Shown: one piece after another, positions 14,710 through 22,920 of the stretch
Position numbering within the stretch: the stretch's first letter is position 1
Layout: each line of letters starts with the position of its first letter
Source: CAZUCD01 sp964618855
GTDB lineage: Bacteria > Sumerlaeota > Sumerlaeia > SLMS01 > JANRJK01
Reading direction: 5' to 3'
Length of the DNA: 30,746 nucleotides
Assembly (NCBI GenBank): GCA_964618855.1
Contig: CAZUCD010000028.1
Span: 1 to 30,746, forward strand
Program-made: the position numbers and the translations under genes
Notes under the pieces: generated by a model
Told to the model about the DNA's origin: nothing
The model's database searches: none
Seen by the model: only the letters and a program-made list of their open reading frames with translations

Positions 14710-14948
14710 CCCGGCATTTTCCGCTGGATTCCACCCGGGTCGGCACCATGTCAAGGCATTGCGCCAATGTGGGAACGGCAATACACGTTGTGGTGCATTG
14801 ACGGGGCCCCGGCTACCCATGGGTTTGCCTTCGGGCGGCCTCCTCGGGTCGGGTTTCCGGCGAATCAACGGATTTACGGCCTAAATCCCCTCGCGCATCG
14901 GGCGGGCATCTGATTCGCTTCGACTCCGGAACGGAGAAACTGAGCCCC

Positions 14949-16046
14949 TTGACCCCCCATCGCTCCCGGGAACCCTTCGTGGTCATCGGCGGCGGCCTGT
15001 CCGGTCTGGCCGCTGCGTGGACGCTCGAGCGCGCCGGCCAGCGCGCGATCGTGGTCGAGCGCGCGTCGCGCGTCGGCGGGCGGGCCGCCACTTGGTACGG
15101 TCCCAATTGGACGGCCGACACGGGCCTGCAGTACATCAAGCGGAGCGACCAAACGCTGATGAACCTCGTTCGAGCCCTCGGGTTGGACGAGCATCTGGTC
15201 AGCGTGCAGGGGGCGCTTGGCTCCTTCGACTCCCTCGGCAGGGTCGCGCCTCCCTCCCCCGCGGACTATGCCACGGACCGGCTCGCCTTCGAACAGGGAT
15301 TCCAGTTTCTCGCGCAGGCGCTCGCGCGCGACCTGACGGTGATGACACAGGCCTTCGCGACCGCGATCCGCTGGGATGGCGAGGACCGCTCGTTCTGGTT
15401 CGAGACCGAGCGAGGCAAGCCCCTGATGAACGACGTGACGGGCAAGCTGCTCGCGACCCCGGGTGTCGTGCTCGCGACGAACAGCCTTCAGGCCGCGGCG
15501 ATCGCGCGCCGGAGCCTCTGCCTGTCGCCCTCTGCACCGGCCCTCTCCGCGGTGCAGACCGACCCCGCCGTCCTGGGCATCTTCCTTGTTCCGCGGCAAA
15601 AGACGCGGTTCTATGCGCTCCGTGGCTCGCGGGATGCGCGGCTGTCCTGGATCGCATTCGAGGAGCGGAAGGCTCCGGAAAGGGCCGCGCCGGACAAGAG
15701 CGTGCTCGTCGTGGCTGCGTCGCCCTTCATGAGCGAGCATCTGCTGAACCGCACCGAGACGGACATGCTCTCGGAGATCTACGCCGAGGCGAAAGCGATC
15801 CTGCCCTCGCTGCCGACGGAGCCTTTTGAGCGCTACCAGGTGGTCTGGCCGGCGGCAACGCTTGCCGGGGCGCCTTTTCATCCGCCGCTTGGCGAGTCTC
15901 TGACCCAGCCCGAGGGAATCCCGATCGCCATCGCGGGGGACTTTGCCCTCGGTGCCTCTGCGGAGGACGCCGTCCGTTCGGGCGTCATCGCGGCGCAGCG
16001 CACCATGGACCTCTATGGGGCCCAGCACGCCGGACGCGTGATGTAG
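14949..16046 (+). CDS. FAD-dependent amine oxidase-like protein (renalase-type)
   Basis: This 365-residue protein starts with a dinucleotide-binding fold: VVIGGGLSGLAAAW (11-24), the ribose-binding acid in VVERASRVGGRAAT (E38) and the GG doublet at 43-44. The C-terminal FAD contact segment is IAGDFALGASAEDAVRSG. The arrangement is that of the flavin amine oxidase superfamily, and its short length and WYGPNWTADTGLQYI segment resemble bacterial renalase-like NAD(P)/FAD proteins. The substrate is unknown. TTG at 14949 is the annotated start; a CTG at 14940 is also in frame, and the nearest GGAG (14933-14936) is badly spaced for either. It is divergent from the M23 gene. No downstream partner is coupled: 204 bp separate it from the next gene. 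Confidence 0.82.
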   Translation: MTPHRSREPFVVIGGGLSGLAAAWTLERAGQRAIVVERASRVGGRAATWYGPNWTADTGLQYIKRSDQTLMNLVRALGLDEHLVSVQGALGSFDSLGRVAPPSPADYATDRLAFEQGFQFLAQALARDLTVMTQAFATAIRWDGEDRSFWFETERGKPLMNDVTGKLLATPGVVLATNSLQAAAIARRSLCLSPSAPALSAVQTDPAVLGIFLVPRQKTRFYALRGSRDARLSWIAFEERKAPERAAPDKSVLVVAASPFMSEHLLNRTETDMLSEIYAEAKAILPSLPTEPFERYQVVWPAATLAGAPFHPPLGESLTQPEGIPIAIAGDFALGASAEDAVRSGVIAAQRTMDLYGAQHAGRVM

Positions 16047-16250
16047 CATCACGCGCGTTCCCACCACCCCGGACCTCCCGCCTCCCGGTCCTGCCCCATC
16101 TCCTCCTGCGCCCGCCCTCCAAACCCCGACTGCCCCGCGCGTATCTGCTCTTTGGGCACTGGAGCCGTGTTGACACCCTTCGTGCGGTCGAAAACGCTCC
16201 CCTGAACCCGTCGCAACTCGGCCTATGGCCGACTTTCCCCAGCGGAGGCC

Positions 16251-16952
16251 ATGTTCCCCCCCATGATAGGCACCCAGGCGCGCCCAGCGCGCATCGCGCA
16301 GTTCGCCGTGTTTGCGGCCATCCTTGGCGCCACGCTTGCCGGAGCGCAGGACATCGCATGGCGCGCGGGTTCGACGATTTCCGCGGGCATGACTGAGACA
16401 ACCAACACGCTGACGCTCGTCGCGGGCGAGACCCCCGCCACCTACGTCATGCCGAGCGTCAATGCCTCGCTCAAGTTCAGCCTGACCCCATCGACCGCCG
16501 AGGCGGCAGTGCCCTTGGCGCTCTCCGCCGAGGAAGGGGGCGCGCAGACCTTCACCGCCGCGCGCATCAAGGGCGTGACGATGACGACCCGGTTCATCGA
16601 CGCGGAGACGATGGTGGCCGAAGTGAAGGCAACCGGGCGCGACGGCGCCCTGATCTCCGCGGAGGTGCGCCACCTCGACGACCAGACCTCCGCGCCAATG
16701 ACGAGCGTGTCCTCCCGTCCCGTGCTGATCATCGAGGGGAAGCGGGACGCGAAGATCCTCCAGGTGTTTTCGCACAACGCGTTCCGCATGAAGAACGGGA
16801 CGGCCAGCCTGATCGTGGCACCGATCGAGCCGGGTGAGTCGCTGTTCGTCTCGCTCGGGACGCGCGAGCGCACGTGGAAGGAAATCACGGGCACCGAGGA
16901 GCCCGAGCGCGCGAGAAGCCCCTTCAAGTCGATGCCGGGGCGAGAGAAGTAG
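16251..16952 (+). CDS. Secreted protein of unknown function
   Basis: This 233-residue protein has an N-terminal signal sequence: basic residues near position 11-14, a hydrophobic run AQFAVFAAILGATLAGA, and a likely cleavage before QDIAW. The mature part is rich in Thr, Ala and Val with short strands and no membrane segment; it contains VTMTTRFIDAETMVAEVKAT and a charged C-terminus ending SMPGREK. Conserved catalytic motifs are not evident. GCGGAGG lies only 2 nt before ATG 16251 and 14 nt before the in-frame ATG at 16263, so the exact start is unsettled. A consensus-like TTGACA at 16170-16175 has no good -10 partner. It converges with the DUF1569 gene (10 bp). I do not recognise the family. 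Confidence 0.68.
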   Translation: MFPPMIGTQARPARIAQFAVFAAILGATLAGAQDIAWRAGSTISAGMTETTNTLTLVAGETPATYVMPSVNASLKFSLTPSTAEAAVPLALSAEEGGAQTFTAARIKGVTMTTRFIDAETMVAEVKATGRDGALISAEVRHLDDQTSAPMTSVSSRPVLIIEGKRDAKILQVFSHNAFRMKNGTASLIVAPIEPGESLFVSLGTRERTWKEITGTEEPERARSPFKSMPGREK

Positions 16953-16962
16953 CGCTCGGCCG

Positions 16963-17418
16963 TCAGGCGCCGAATTGCCTCATGTGATGGTCGAGGTGGC
17001 GGCCGTTGGCTTTTCCCCAATAGGCGAGGGTCATCGGGCCGAACGCCTCGCTGTGCACCTTGCGCCCGGGCGTGGCCTCCGCCGCGGCCACGAAGCGCCT
17101 GAGCGCCTCAACGTACCTCGCGCGTTCGCGGTCGAGTTCCTCCTTCGGCGCGGGGAAGAACACGGCGGGTGCCTTGATGCCCCGCATCCACGGTATCGGC
17201 GAATCGAACACGAACCAGCGCAGCAGGGTCCGCGTCAGGAAGTTGCTGCGGTCGGGGACCTCGACCTCGCCGAGTGACAGCTCGATGGAGCGGGTGAGGT
17301 GGGCGAACATCGCCGCCGCTGTCATCGTCCCCCACAGGCGCTGCGAGTCCGAGGTGATGCGCGAAGCGCGCGCCTCGAAGTCGGGGAGGGTGCCTCGGTC
17401 CAGAATTGGGTATGCCAT
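16963..17418 (-). CDS. DUF1569 / DinB-like superfamily protein
   Basis: This protein of about 151 residues has a four-helix pattern with histidines placed as in DinB/YfiT-like proteins: an early helix with FAHLTRSIELSLGE and a C-terminal GRHLDHHMRQF. These resemble the metal-binding His positions of the superfamily, and the spacing suits DUF1569. Such proteins are predicted metal-dependent enzymes, often thiol-linked transferases, but no activity is established for this subgroup. The start chosen is ATG 17418, with GGAG 6 nt upstream; ATG 17430 would add four residues but has no ribosome binding site. It is downstream of the cold shock gene on the same strand, beyond a strong hairpin. Confidence 0.78.
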   Translation of the reverse strand: MAYPILDRGTLPDFEARASRITSDSQRLWGTMTAAAMFAHLTRSIELSLGEVEVPDRSNFLTRTLLRWFVFDSPIPWMRGIKAPAVFFPAPKEELDRERARYVEALRRFVAAAEATPGRKVHSEAFGPMTLAYWGKANGRHLDHHMRQFGA

Positions 17419-17450
17419 GGCTTGCTCCATATTGCGGCCGGAAATGCGAA

Positions 17451-17476
17451 CCGCCCGGGAGCATTCCCCCGGGCGG
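17451..17476 (-). terminator. Strong GC hairpin after cold shock gene, probable terminator
   Basis: CCGCCCGGG (17451-17459) and CCCGGGCGG (17468-17476) form a perfect 9-bp stem with an 8-nt loop. On the minus strand it lies 35 nt past the cold shock stop codon and is followed by TTCGCATTT, a poor U-tract. It sits just before the DUF1569 gene and probably ends or attenuates the csp transcript. Confidence 0.6.
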
Positions 17477-17511
17477 CCTTGATGCGTAACGAAAAACCGG
17501 TGGGAACTCGG

Positions 17512-17721
17512 TCAGTCGGCGAGCGCCGTGACATTGTTCGCCTGCATGCCCTTCGGTCCCTTGACAGCCTCAAACTGGACTCGCTGGCCTTCCTTGAGCG
17601 TACGGAAGCCCTGCGCGTGGATTGCGGTGTGGTGGACGAAAAGGTCCGCCCCCTGGTCGTCGGGGGAGATGAACCCGTAGCCCTTCGTGTCGTTGAACCA
17701 CTTCACGGTGCCTGTTGCCAT
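17512..17721 (-). CDS. Cold shock protein, CspA family
   Basis: This is a single cold shock domain of 69 residues, the standard length. RNP-1 appears as KGYGFISP (13-20) and RNP-2 as LFVHHTAI (27-34), with KWFN at 7-10 and the family ending VTALAD. These proteins bind single-stranded nucleic acid and act as RNA chaperones; they may be cold-induced or constitutive. The start is ATG at 17721-17719, with AGAGGGG about 12 nt upstream. The gene is divergent from the purL-purF gene across a 224-bp spacer in which I see no convincing promoter. A strong hairpin follows the stop codon. Confidence 0.97.
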   Translation of the reverse strand: MATGTVKWFNDTKGYGFISPDDQGADLFVHHTAIHAQGFRTLKEGQRVQFEAVKGPKGMQANNVTALAD

Positions 17722-17945
17722 GACTGCTGATCCCCTCTGCTGAGGAAAATTGGTGCATTGATCAACGATCGTGCCTCCCCCGGGGCATGCGTTGCCGAAG
17801 CGGTTCCGTGATGCAAACCGGGTGGGGACTGCGCCTGATCTGGAATGCGGCGGGGAGTGGGCCAAAGCGGCACGCGCGCGTCAATTCCCAAGTGTCGCCG
17901 ATTCCCCATTGGCCACCGATGGTGCCTGCGCGAGCCTGACGCATC

Positions 17946-20900
17946 ATGCCCGAAACTTCCCGGATCACACCCGAGATTGTCGCTGAACACGGTCTGACCG
18001 TGCGCGAGTACGACGAGATCCTCCGGACGCTCGGGCGCGAGCCGACCCCGGCGGAACTGGGCGTGTTTTCCGTCATGTGGTCGGAGCACTGCTCGTACAA
18101 GCACACACGGCCGCTGCTCGCGACGCTGCCGACGAAGGGGCCGGGGGTGCTCCATGGCCCCGGGGAGAATGCCGGGGTCATCGACCTTGGGGACGGAATC
18201 GCGTGCGCGTTCAAGATCGAGTCCCACAACCATCCCAGCGCTGTGGAGCCCTTCCAGGGCGCGGCGACCGGTGTCGGCGGGATCCTGCGCGACATCTTCA
18301 CGATGGGGGCCTACCCCATCGCCGTCCTCGATTCGCTGAGGTTCGGCCCGATGGAGGACCCGAAGTCACGGCGCATCGCCGAGGGAGTGATCGCGGGCAT
18401 TTCCGAGTATGGCAACTGCGTCGGCGTGCCGACCGTGGGGGGCGAGTTTGCGACCGATCCGTGCTACTCGGAGAACTGCCTCGTGAACGTAATGTGCGTG
18501 GGCCTCGCGCGGCACGGTGAGTTGATGACATCGCGCGCGACCGGCGCCGGAAACCTGCTCGTGTACTATGGCAATGCCACTGGCCGCGACGGCGTGCACG
18601 GCGCCACGTTTGCCTCGACCGACCTCACGGGCGAGACGGCGGAGAGCCGTTCCTGCATCCAGGTTGGCGATCCCTTCATGGAGAAAAAGATTCTCGAGGC
18701 GACGCGCGACTTGATCGCATCGGGGGCCCTGATCGCTCTTCAGGACATGGGCGCGGCGGGGCTCGTGTGCTCCTCAACCGAGATGGCGCACAAGGGTGGG
18801 CTCGGTCTCGAGATGGACCTCGATGCCGTGCCGCAACGGGCCGCCAAGCTGTCCGCCTACGAAATCCTGCTGAGCGAATCGCAGGAGCGGATGCTCGCGG
18901 TGGTCGCGCCGGAGTCACTGGACCGTGTGCGCGCCGTGCTGGCGCGCTGGGACTTGGACGCCTGCGTCGTTGGAAGGACGACGCAGGGGGGACGATTCGT
19001 GGTGCGGCACCATGGGGAGACCGAGGTGGATGTGCCGCTCGCGCCGATCTGTTCGGGGGCCCCGCGACCCGACCCCGTGGCACCGGTGCCTTCGCCGGCG
19101 GCCTCAGTGCCCTGGGACTCCATCGACTTCGCGGCGTGGTCGTGGAACGAAGTCCTTCTCGAGGCGCTGCGCTCCCCCAACTTCGCCTCCAAGCGGTGGA
19201 TCCACGAGCAGTACGACCACCAGGTGCAGTCGCGCACGGTCGTGCGGCCCGGAGCGGGCGCGGCCGTGGTGCGCGTTTCGGGTGCTGGCCTCCACATCCC
19301 CGCCGAGTCCGGTGGCGGGCGGGCGCTTGCACTGACATCCGACGGCAATGGCCTTTGGTGCGCGCTCGATCCGTTCGAGGGCACGAAGCGCGTGGTGGCG
19401 GAGGCCGCCGCGAACCTCGTCGCGGCGGGGGCTCGGCCACTCGCGGTCACCAACAACCTCAACTTCGGCAACCCCCGCACGGGCCGCGTCGCGTGGCAGC
19501 TCGCCGAGTCGATTCGTGGCCTTGGCGAGGCGTGCCGCGTACTTGGCACTCCGGTGACCGGCGGCAATGTTTCGCTCTACAACGAATCACCCTCGGGACC
19601 CATCTTTCCCACCCCGGTGATCGGCATGGTGGGGATCATGGACGACGCAGCGAAGGCGGTGCGCGCCGCCTTCGTGCGCGAGGGCTCGGCCATCGTCCAC
19701 GTGGGGCCGCGACCGACGCACGCGGGTGGGAGCAGGATCCTGCGGGACAGGACGGGCAGCATCCCGGGGCCGCACGTGGCGTGCGACCTCGACGAAGTGG
19801 CGCGCGTGCACGCACTCATGGCGGACCTGATCCATGCAGGATGCATCGCGTCGGCCACGGATGTCGGCGAAGGCGGATTGCTGATTGCACTGTCCGAGCT
19901 GGCGCTTGCGAGCAGCGCGGATTTGGGATTTCGCGTGAAGCTGCCCGACGGCGCGCGCCCCGAGGTGGAACTGCTCTCCGAGGAGGCATCGCGATTCGTA
20001 GTCGAATGCCCCGAGGATCGCCTGCCCGACTTCCTTGCGTCATGCTCCGCGGCCGGGGTGCCTGCACGCGTCCTCGGGCGCGTCGCGGCGGGGATTGCCG
20101 AAATCGCGCACCATGTCTCGCTCCCCTTGGCCTCGCTTCGCGTTGCCTGGGACCACCACGCCGCAGCGGCTCCGAAGGCTGCGGCCACAAGGGCCGGTTT
20201 CACGGCGGCGGACTATGCCGCCCGCGAACCCGAGGGCTGCGGCGTGGTCGCGGTCGCCAACCACCCTGACGCCGCGAAGCTCGTCATGCTGGGCCTCTAC
20301 GCCCTTCAGCACCGCGGGCAGGAGAGCGCGGGCATCTGCGCATGGGATGGGCGCGAGGCACGGCTGGTGAAGGACGTTGGGCGAGTTTCCGAGATCTTCG
20401 GGGAGCGCGTGCTGGCGGGCCTGCCGGGTTCGAGCGCCGTGGGGCACGTCCGGTACTCGACGACCGGTTCGAACTCCGCATGCAACGCGCAGCCGCTGCT
20501 GGCGAACGTGCGCAGGCGCCAGCTTGCCGTGGCACACAACGGGAACCTGACGAACGCGGACGCCCTGTCCGCGCGCCTGGAGGAGAATGGCGCCATTTAC
20601 CAGTCCACAACCGACAGCGAGCTCCTGCTGCACCTGATCGCGCAGGATCCCGCTGTCGAGTTCCACGACGCCGTCCGCAACTCGCTCGGCCGAATGGAGG
20701 GGGCGTTCTCGATCGCGATGCTGGCCAACGACGAAGTCTGGGCGGCGAAGGACCCGCGCGGCATCCGGCCCCTGTGCCTTGGCAAGCTAGGCAATGCCTG
20801 GATCGTAGCCTCGGAGACGTGCGCGCTCGACATCGTGGGGGCGACCTTCCTGCGGGAACTCGCCCCGGGCGAAGTCCTGAGGTTTGCAGGCGGCGAAGTT

Positions 20901-21602
20901 CACAGGCAGCAACCGCTTGCCGAAGCGCCGCAGGCATTTTGCGTGTTCGAGCTGATCTACTACTCGCGTCCCGACAGCCTGGCGGGAAACAGGAGCATCT
21001 ACCACTACCGCCTGCGGCTTGGTGCGGAGCTGGCGCGGGAGCATCCCGCGGATTGCGATGTCGTGATACCGATTCCGGACAGCTCGACGCCGGCGGGGGT
21101 GGGCTACGCGCGGGAGCTGGGTGTCCCGCTGGAAATGGGACTGATCCGATCCCACTACATCGGCCGCACGTTCATCCAGCCCGCGCAGGAGATTCGGGAC
21201 TTTGCAGCCCGCATCAAGTACAACCCCGTCCACTCCGCCATTGCAGGGCGGCGTGTCGTGCTGGTGGACGACTCGATCGTGCGCGGCACGACCTCCACGC
21301 GCATCGTCCGCATGGTGCGCGATGCCGGAGCCCGAGAGGTCCACTTCCGCGTCAGCGCACCGCCGTGGAAGCACTCGTGCTACTACGGAATCGACACGCC
21401 GAACGAGGAGGAGCTGCTCGCCAACCGCATGACGCCGGATGGAATCAGGGAGTACCTCGGCGTGGACTCCATCGGGTTCATCAGCCTGGAGGGGGTGCTG
21501 CGCGCGGTCCCCCCAACGACCCGATACTGCCATGCGTGCTTCAGCGGCCAGTACGAGGCCGGCAGGATCGAGCGCAAGACAAAGCACATGGCGCGCGGGT
21601 GA
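17946..21602 (+). CDS. purL-purF: Fused PurL-PurF: FGAM synthase (small PurL) and amidophosphoribosyltransferase
   Basis: One frame of 1218 residues without internal stop or N. Residues 1 to about 740 are a complete small-type PurL: MWSEHCSYKHTR (44-55), FKIESHNHPS (89-98), GGILRDIFTMGA, and a second AIRS-like half with VTNNLNFGNP and TDVGEGG. It aminates FGAR to FGAM, using ammonia from separate PurQ and PurS. After an Ala-rich linker, residues 765-1218 are a complete PurF that makes phosphoribosylamine from PRPP and glutamine: C765GVV, LQHRGQESAG, GHVRYSTTG, HNGNL, TDSE, and the PRPP loop VVLVDDSIVRGTTS (1104-1117). Fe-S cysteines of Bacillus-type PurF are all present (C999, C1145, C1195, C1198). 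PurF needs Cys765 as free N-terminus, which the fusion blocks unless the chain is cleaved. ATG 17946 has no obvious ribosome binding site. Confidence 0.95.
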   Translation: MPETSRITPEIVAEHGLTVREYDEILRTLGREPTPAELGVFSVMWSEHCSYKHTRPLLATLPTKGPGVLHGPGENAGVIDLGDGIACAFKIESHNHPSAVEPFQGAATGVGGILRDIFTMGAYPIAVLDSLRFGPMEDPKSRRIAEGVIAGISEYGNCVGVPTVGGEFATDPCYSENCLVNVMCVGLARHGELMTSRATGAGNLLVYYGNATGRDGVHGATFASTDLTGETAESRSCIQVGDPFMEKKILEATRDLIASGALIALQDMGAAGLVCSSTEMAHKGGLGLEMDLDAVPQRAAKLSAYEILLSESQERMLAVVAPESLDRVRAVLARWDLDACVVGRTTQGGRFVVRHHGETEVDVPLAPICSGAPRPDPVAPVPSPAASVPWDSIDFAAWSWNEVLLEALRSPNFASKRWIHEQYDHQVQSRTVVRPGAGAAVVRVSGAGLHIPAESGGGRALALTSDGNGLWCALDPFEGTKRVVAEAAANLVAAGARPLAVTNNLNFGNPRTGRVAWQLAESIRGLGEACRVLGTPVTGGNVSLYNESPSGPIFPTPVIGMVGIMDDAAKAVRAAFVREGSAIVHVGPRPTHAGGSRILRDRTGSIPGPHVACDLDEVARVHALMADLIHAGCIASATDVGEGGLLIALSELALASSADLGFRVKLPDGARPEVELLSEEASRFVVECPEDRLPDFLASCSAAGVPARVLGRVAAGIAEIAHHVSLPLASLRVAWDHHAAAAPKAAATRAGFTAADYAAREPEGCGVVAVANHPDAAKLVMLGLYALQHRGQESAGICAWDGREARLVKDVGRVSEIFGERVLAGLPGSSAVGHVRYSTTGSNSACNAQPLLANVRRRQLAVAHNGNLTNADALSARLEENGAIYQSTTDSELLLHLIAQDPAVEFHDAVRNSLGRMEGAFSIAMLANDEVWAAKDPRGIRPLCLGKLGNAWIVASETCALDIVGATFLRELAPGEVLRFAGGEVHRQQPLAEAPQAFCVFELIYYSRPDSLAGNRSIYHYRLRLGAELAREHPADCDVVIPIPDSSTPAGVGYARELGVPLEMGLIRSHYIGRTFIQPAQEIRDFAARIKYNPVHSAIAGRRVVLVDDSIVRGTTSTRIVRMVRDAGAREVHFRVSAPPWKHSCYYGIDTPNEEELLANRMTPDGIREYLGVDSIGFISLEGVLRAVPPTTRYCHACFSGQYEAGRIERKTKHMARG
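20229..20240 (+). other. Predicted self-cleavage junction before PurF catalytic Cys765
   Basis: These codons encode P-E-G-Cys765, followed by GVVAV. Bacillus subtilis PurF is made with an 11-residue propeptide ending in Glu-Glu that is removed to expose Cys1. Here a Glu-Gly pair precedes the cysteine and the propeptide position is taken by PurL plus a linker (about residues 740-764). Cleavage is inferred from the mechanism, not seen. Confidence 0.45.
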
Positions 21603-21705
21603 GCGGAGGCGCCCGGGGGCACGGCAGAATCTAAAGCCGTTTACCCGCGGGCGGCCCCGGGAGCGCGCCCAGTCCGATTTCCGTTGAGACGGATCGTGAC
21701 CGGTG

Positions 21706-21769
21706 GCAGCCCATCATTGCAAGGTGACGAAGACTCCCGGGGACCGGTGCCTGATGGCTGCGGCCATCA
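21706..21769 (+). promoter_or_regulatory. Candidate leader RNA with two mutually exclusive stems, upstream of pstS
   Basis: TGATGGC (21752-21758) pairs perfectly with GCCATCA (21763-21769) around a TGCG loop. The same strand TGATGGCTGC (21752-21761) can instead pair with GCAGCCCATCA (21706-21716) over 10 bp with one bulged C. The two structures compete for 21752-21761, as in attenuators and riboswitches. The element lies between purL-purF and pstS (gap 21603-21848). A T6 run follows at about 21805-21810 but without a hairpin directly before it. It matches no riboswitch class I can identify. Confidence 0.35.
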
Positions 21770-21848
21770 ACGGTGGAACGGGCCGATGAAGAGCGCGCTG
21801 GATGGTTTTTTAGGTGCAGTCACGCCAAAAAAAGGAAAAACACAACAA

Positions 21849-22892
21849 ATGCCGATAATCTCCTCAAAATCCTTCGTGAGGACCATCATCGCGGCCGCTG
21901 TGCCGTGCGTGCTCGCGATCATGGCGCCCACGGGACTGCCCGCCCAGCCATCGGCCCTCAAGGGCAGCGTCGTCGCCGACGGCTCCAGCACGGTCTTCCC
22001 CGTGACCGAAGCCGCCGCCGCCGCATTCCGAAAGGACTTTCCCAACGTGAATGTCACCGTCGCAGTCTCGGGCACAGGCGGTGGATTCAAGCGCTTCGTC
22101 AAGGGCGAGACGGACATCTCCAATGCATCCCGGCCCATCCGCGCGGACGAGTTCGAGGAGGCGCGCAAGCACGGCGTCCAGTTCGTCGAGTTGCCGGTCG
22201 CGCTCGACGGCCTGTCCGTCGTGGTCAACCCGAAGAACGACTGGGCAAAGTCGATGACGGTGGAGCAACTGCGGGATGTCTACCTCGAGGACGGCAAGGC
22301 ACGGAAGTGGAAGGACCTCGATCCCTCATGGCCGGACCAGCCGATCAAGGTCTACTCCCCCGGCACCGACTCCGGCACGTTCGACTACTTCAAGGAGATC
22401 GTCGTGCCGAAGGGGAAGAGCTTCCGCGCGGACATGTCGACGAGCGAGGATGACAACGTGCTCGTGACCGGCGTCTCGGGGGACGTGTACTCGATCGGCT
22501 ACTTCGGCGCTTCGTACCTTTATGAGAACCGGGGGAAGATCAAGGCTGTCGCCATCGTGAACCCTGCGACGGGCGAGGCCGTGATGCCGGACGAGGAGCA
22601 CGTGATCAACGGCAGCTACTCGCCCCTGGGCCGCCCGCTCTTCATTTACGTGAACGTGCAGTCCATGCGGCGCCCGGAGGTGCGGAAGTTCGTCGAGTTC
22701 TTCCTTTCCCGGGACGCCGAATTCGCCACGCAGGTCAAGTATGTGGGTGTTCCCGAAGAGATCGGGACGCGGGCGGAGGAGTTCCTTAAGAAGCGCATGT
22801 CGGGAACGACCTACCTCGCTGGTGGGAAGGAAAAGCGCGAGGGTGGCCTCGCCACGGTTTATGTGGCGGGGAATCTCGTGGACACGAAGTAA
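21849..22892 (+). CDS. pstS: Phosphate ABC transporter substrate-binding protein
   Basis: This 347-residue periplasmic phosphate receptor has a signal peptide at residues 1-36 (basic SSKSFVR, then a hydrophobic core to GLPAQ). The phosphate-binding loops are visible as ADGSSTVFPVTEA, SGTGGGFKRFVKGETDIS with NASRPI, and SPGTDSGTFDYF. The family binds Pi with high affinity and passes it to PstCA. ATG 21849 is chosen because it begins the signal peptide; ATG 21786 would add 21 residues, and earlier starts give no sensible leader. AAGGA lies about 12 nt upstream within an A-rich stretch. A leader of up to 246 nt separates it from purL-purF and may carry a regulatory structure. No clear Pho box was found. 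pstC follows after 28 bp. Confidence 0.95.
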   Translation: MPIISSKSFVRTIIAAAVPCVLAIMAPTGLPAQPSALKGSVVADGSSTVFPVTEAAAAAFRKDFPNVNVTVAVSGTGGGFKRFVKGETDISNASRPIRADEFEEARKHGVQFVELPVALDGLSVVVNPKNDWAKSMTVEQLRDVYLEDGKARKWKDLDPSWPDQPIKVYSPGTDSGTFDYFKEIVVPKGKSFRADMSTSEDDNVLVTGVSGDVYSIGYFGASYLYENRGKIKAVAIVNPATGEAVMPDEEHVINGSYSPLGRPLFIYVNVQSMRRPEVRKFVEFFLSRDAEFATQVKYVGVPEEIGTRAEEFLKKRMSGTTYLAGGKEKREGGLATVYVAGNLVDTK

Positions 22893-22920
22893 TGGAAGCC
22901 CTCCACGCAGCGGGGCGCGC

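Noticed and set aside
16170..16198. TTGACA at 16170-16175 as a promoter for the 16251 gene
   Set aside because: No acceptable -10 element at 16-18 nt spacing.
14874..16775. Long minus-strand open frame (633 codons) opposite the FAD oxidoreductase and secreted protein genes
   Set aside because: Low-complexity Arg/Gly/His-rich translation with no family features; typical antisense openness in GC-rich DNA. The plus strand carries clear motifs.
18767..20269. 500-codon plus-strand frame inside purL
   Set aside because: Overlaps the PurL frame completely and encodes an Arg-rich shadow sequence.
21690..21780. Fluoride riboswitch suggested by CTGATGGC in the pst leader
   Set aside because: The 5' GGNGATG half and the pseudoknot partner are missing, and the downstream gene is not a fluoride exporter.
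21684..21848. Earlier starts for pstS (21684, 21786)
   Set aside because: They put the signal peptide internally and would translate the structured leader; 21849 begins the signal peptide directly.
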